Assembly: GCA_963575745.1 (NCBI GenBank)
Contig: CAUYUJ010003558.1
Location: 326,129 to 390,128 of the forward strand
Direction: 5' to 3'
Source: Prorocentrum cordatum
Taxonomy: Eukaryota > Sar > Dinophyceae > Prorocentrales > Prorocentraceae
DNA: 64,000 bases
In this document: one piece after another, positions 63,860 through 64,000 of the stretch
Layout: each line of letters starts with the position of its first letter
How positions within the stretch are numbered: the first letter of the stretch is position 1
Program-made: the position numbers and the translations under genes
The notes under the pieces: model-generated
The model's input: the letters and a program-made list of their open reading frames with translations, nothing else
Told to the model about the DNA's origin: nothing
The model's database searches: none

Positions 63860-64000
63860 GGGGGGATCCCCGCGGCCGAGATCACCGCCGTCGACCCCGA
63901 GCCGGATACCACGCGCCTGGCCCTCTGAGGCTCTGGGCCTGGCGTCCAGGGGTCCGGAGGCAGCGCCTCGAACCTGCCGTTCTTGTAGTCCTCGAGCATC
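63475..64000 (-). CDS. Copia 2 gag-like frame, partial
   Basis: Open from the window edge to a TAG at 63475-63477. It contains AEGYVPYKHPPPVKQEG, a helical part (VTEMQTALSDMKVCIDTQAR, SNERIWERVREFVNSERAAR) and FTDEDLSRLASMMMRIQ. This looks like the N-terminal capsid part of a gag protein. The downstream pol reading frame differs, so frameshifting, splicing or a mutation must link them. Confidence 0.6.
   Translation of the reverse strand, partial: MLEDYKNGRFEALPPDPWTPGPEPQRARRVVSGSGSTAVISAAGIPPCPQNLFVPIAEGYVPYKHPPPVKQEGAPPSAAAGATPKPPGPSASRPMTVTEMQTALSDMKVCIDTQARSNERIWERVREFVNSERAARDAQPPPTFTDEDLSRLASMMMRIQSIQGTGSASGSQGP

Larger units (their letters stand above)
57701..64000 (-). mobile_element. 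Copia-type retrotransposon with intact pol (copia 2), partial
   Basis: A Ty1/copia element whose 5' end lies beyond the right edge. A gag-like frame (64000-63475) is followed in another frame by about 1,920 uninterrupted pol codons. IN precedes RT and RNase H, the copia order. No zinc knuckle or DTG/DSG protease motif was seen in the window. It is unrelated in sequence to copia 1 outside the catalytic motifs. Confidence 0.88.

Noticed and set aside
1-64000. tRNA, rRNA, intact spliced-leader genes and CRISPR arrays
   Set aside because: No B-box/GGTTCGANNC cloverleaf, rRNA core or intact leader was seen; tandem repeats here lack spacer structure and the sequence is eukaryotic.

Overview
The window looks like nuclear DNA of a dinoflagellate. 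Three things in the sequence point there. First, decayed copies of the dinoflagellate trans-spliced leader lie just upstream of two retroelement ORF1 regions. Second, a DEAD-box helicase gene is cut into exons of about 65 nt joined by GC-AG introns whose acceptors all read AG|G. Third, the retroelements are two Ty1/copia elements and LINE-like elements of the kind abundant in dinoflagellate genomes. Host coding sequence is only a few hundred bases. Everything else is mobile elements, satellites, minisatellites and purine/pyrimidine tracts. The species cannot be told from this window.

Layout. From 1 to 17.2 kb on the minus strand lie three exons of a DDX5/DBP2-type DEAD-box RNA helicase (17093-17157, 4383-4446, 1340-1405). 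The spliced frame restores the Q motif and the Walker A motif. The 12.6-kb intron between the first two exons holds a complete 6.9-kb copia element in the same orientation, with 238-bp LTRs and a GAGAT target duplication (9696-16626), plus a palindromic hairpin element and degenerate short-period repeats. From 18.8 to 25.9 kb on the plus strand is a decayed LINE-like element (LINE 1: leader relic, ORF1, endonuclease, reverse transcriptase, RNase H end) split by a 90-bp satellite array that carries an exon-like segment. From 26 to 33.5 kb are dispersed repeats, including two copies of a composite repeat and the first copy of a TA-flanked MITE. From 33.6 to 38.6 kb is a second decayed LINE-like element (LINE 2) with a tandem leader relic, interrupted by an intact MITE. 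From 38.6 to 49.7 kb are more composite repeats, GGA/TCC and CT tracts, and GC-rich dispersed repeats. From 49.7 to 54.1 kb is a compound satellite with internally duplicated 22-bp and 16-bp arrays. From 57.7 kb to the right edge, on the minus strand, is a second copia element. Its roughly 2,000-codon pol frame is open and carries a cytosine-methyltransferase-like domain upstream of integrase, reverse transcriptase and RNase H.

The most novel material is the set of at least six dispersed repeat families seen as two to five copies each inside one 64-kb window: the composite tandem element with a conserved tail, the TA-flanked nested-palindrome MITE, the 94-bp hairpin element, and three others. 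No database search was possible, so novelty is not established.
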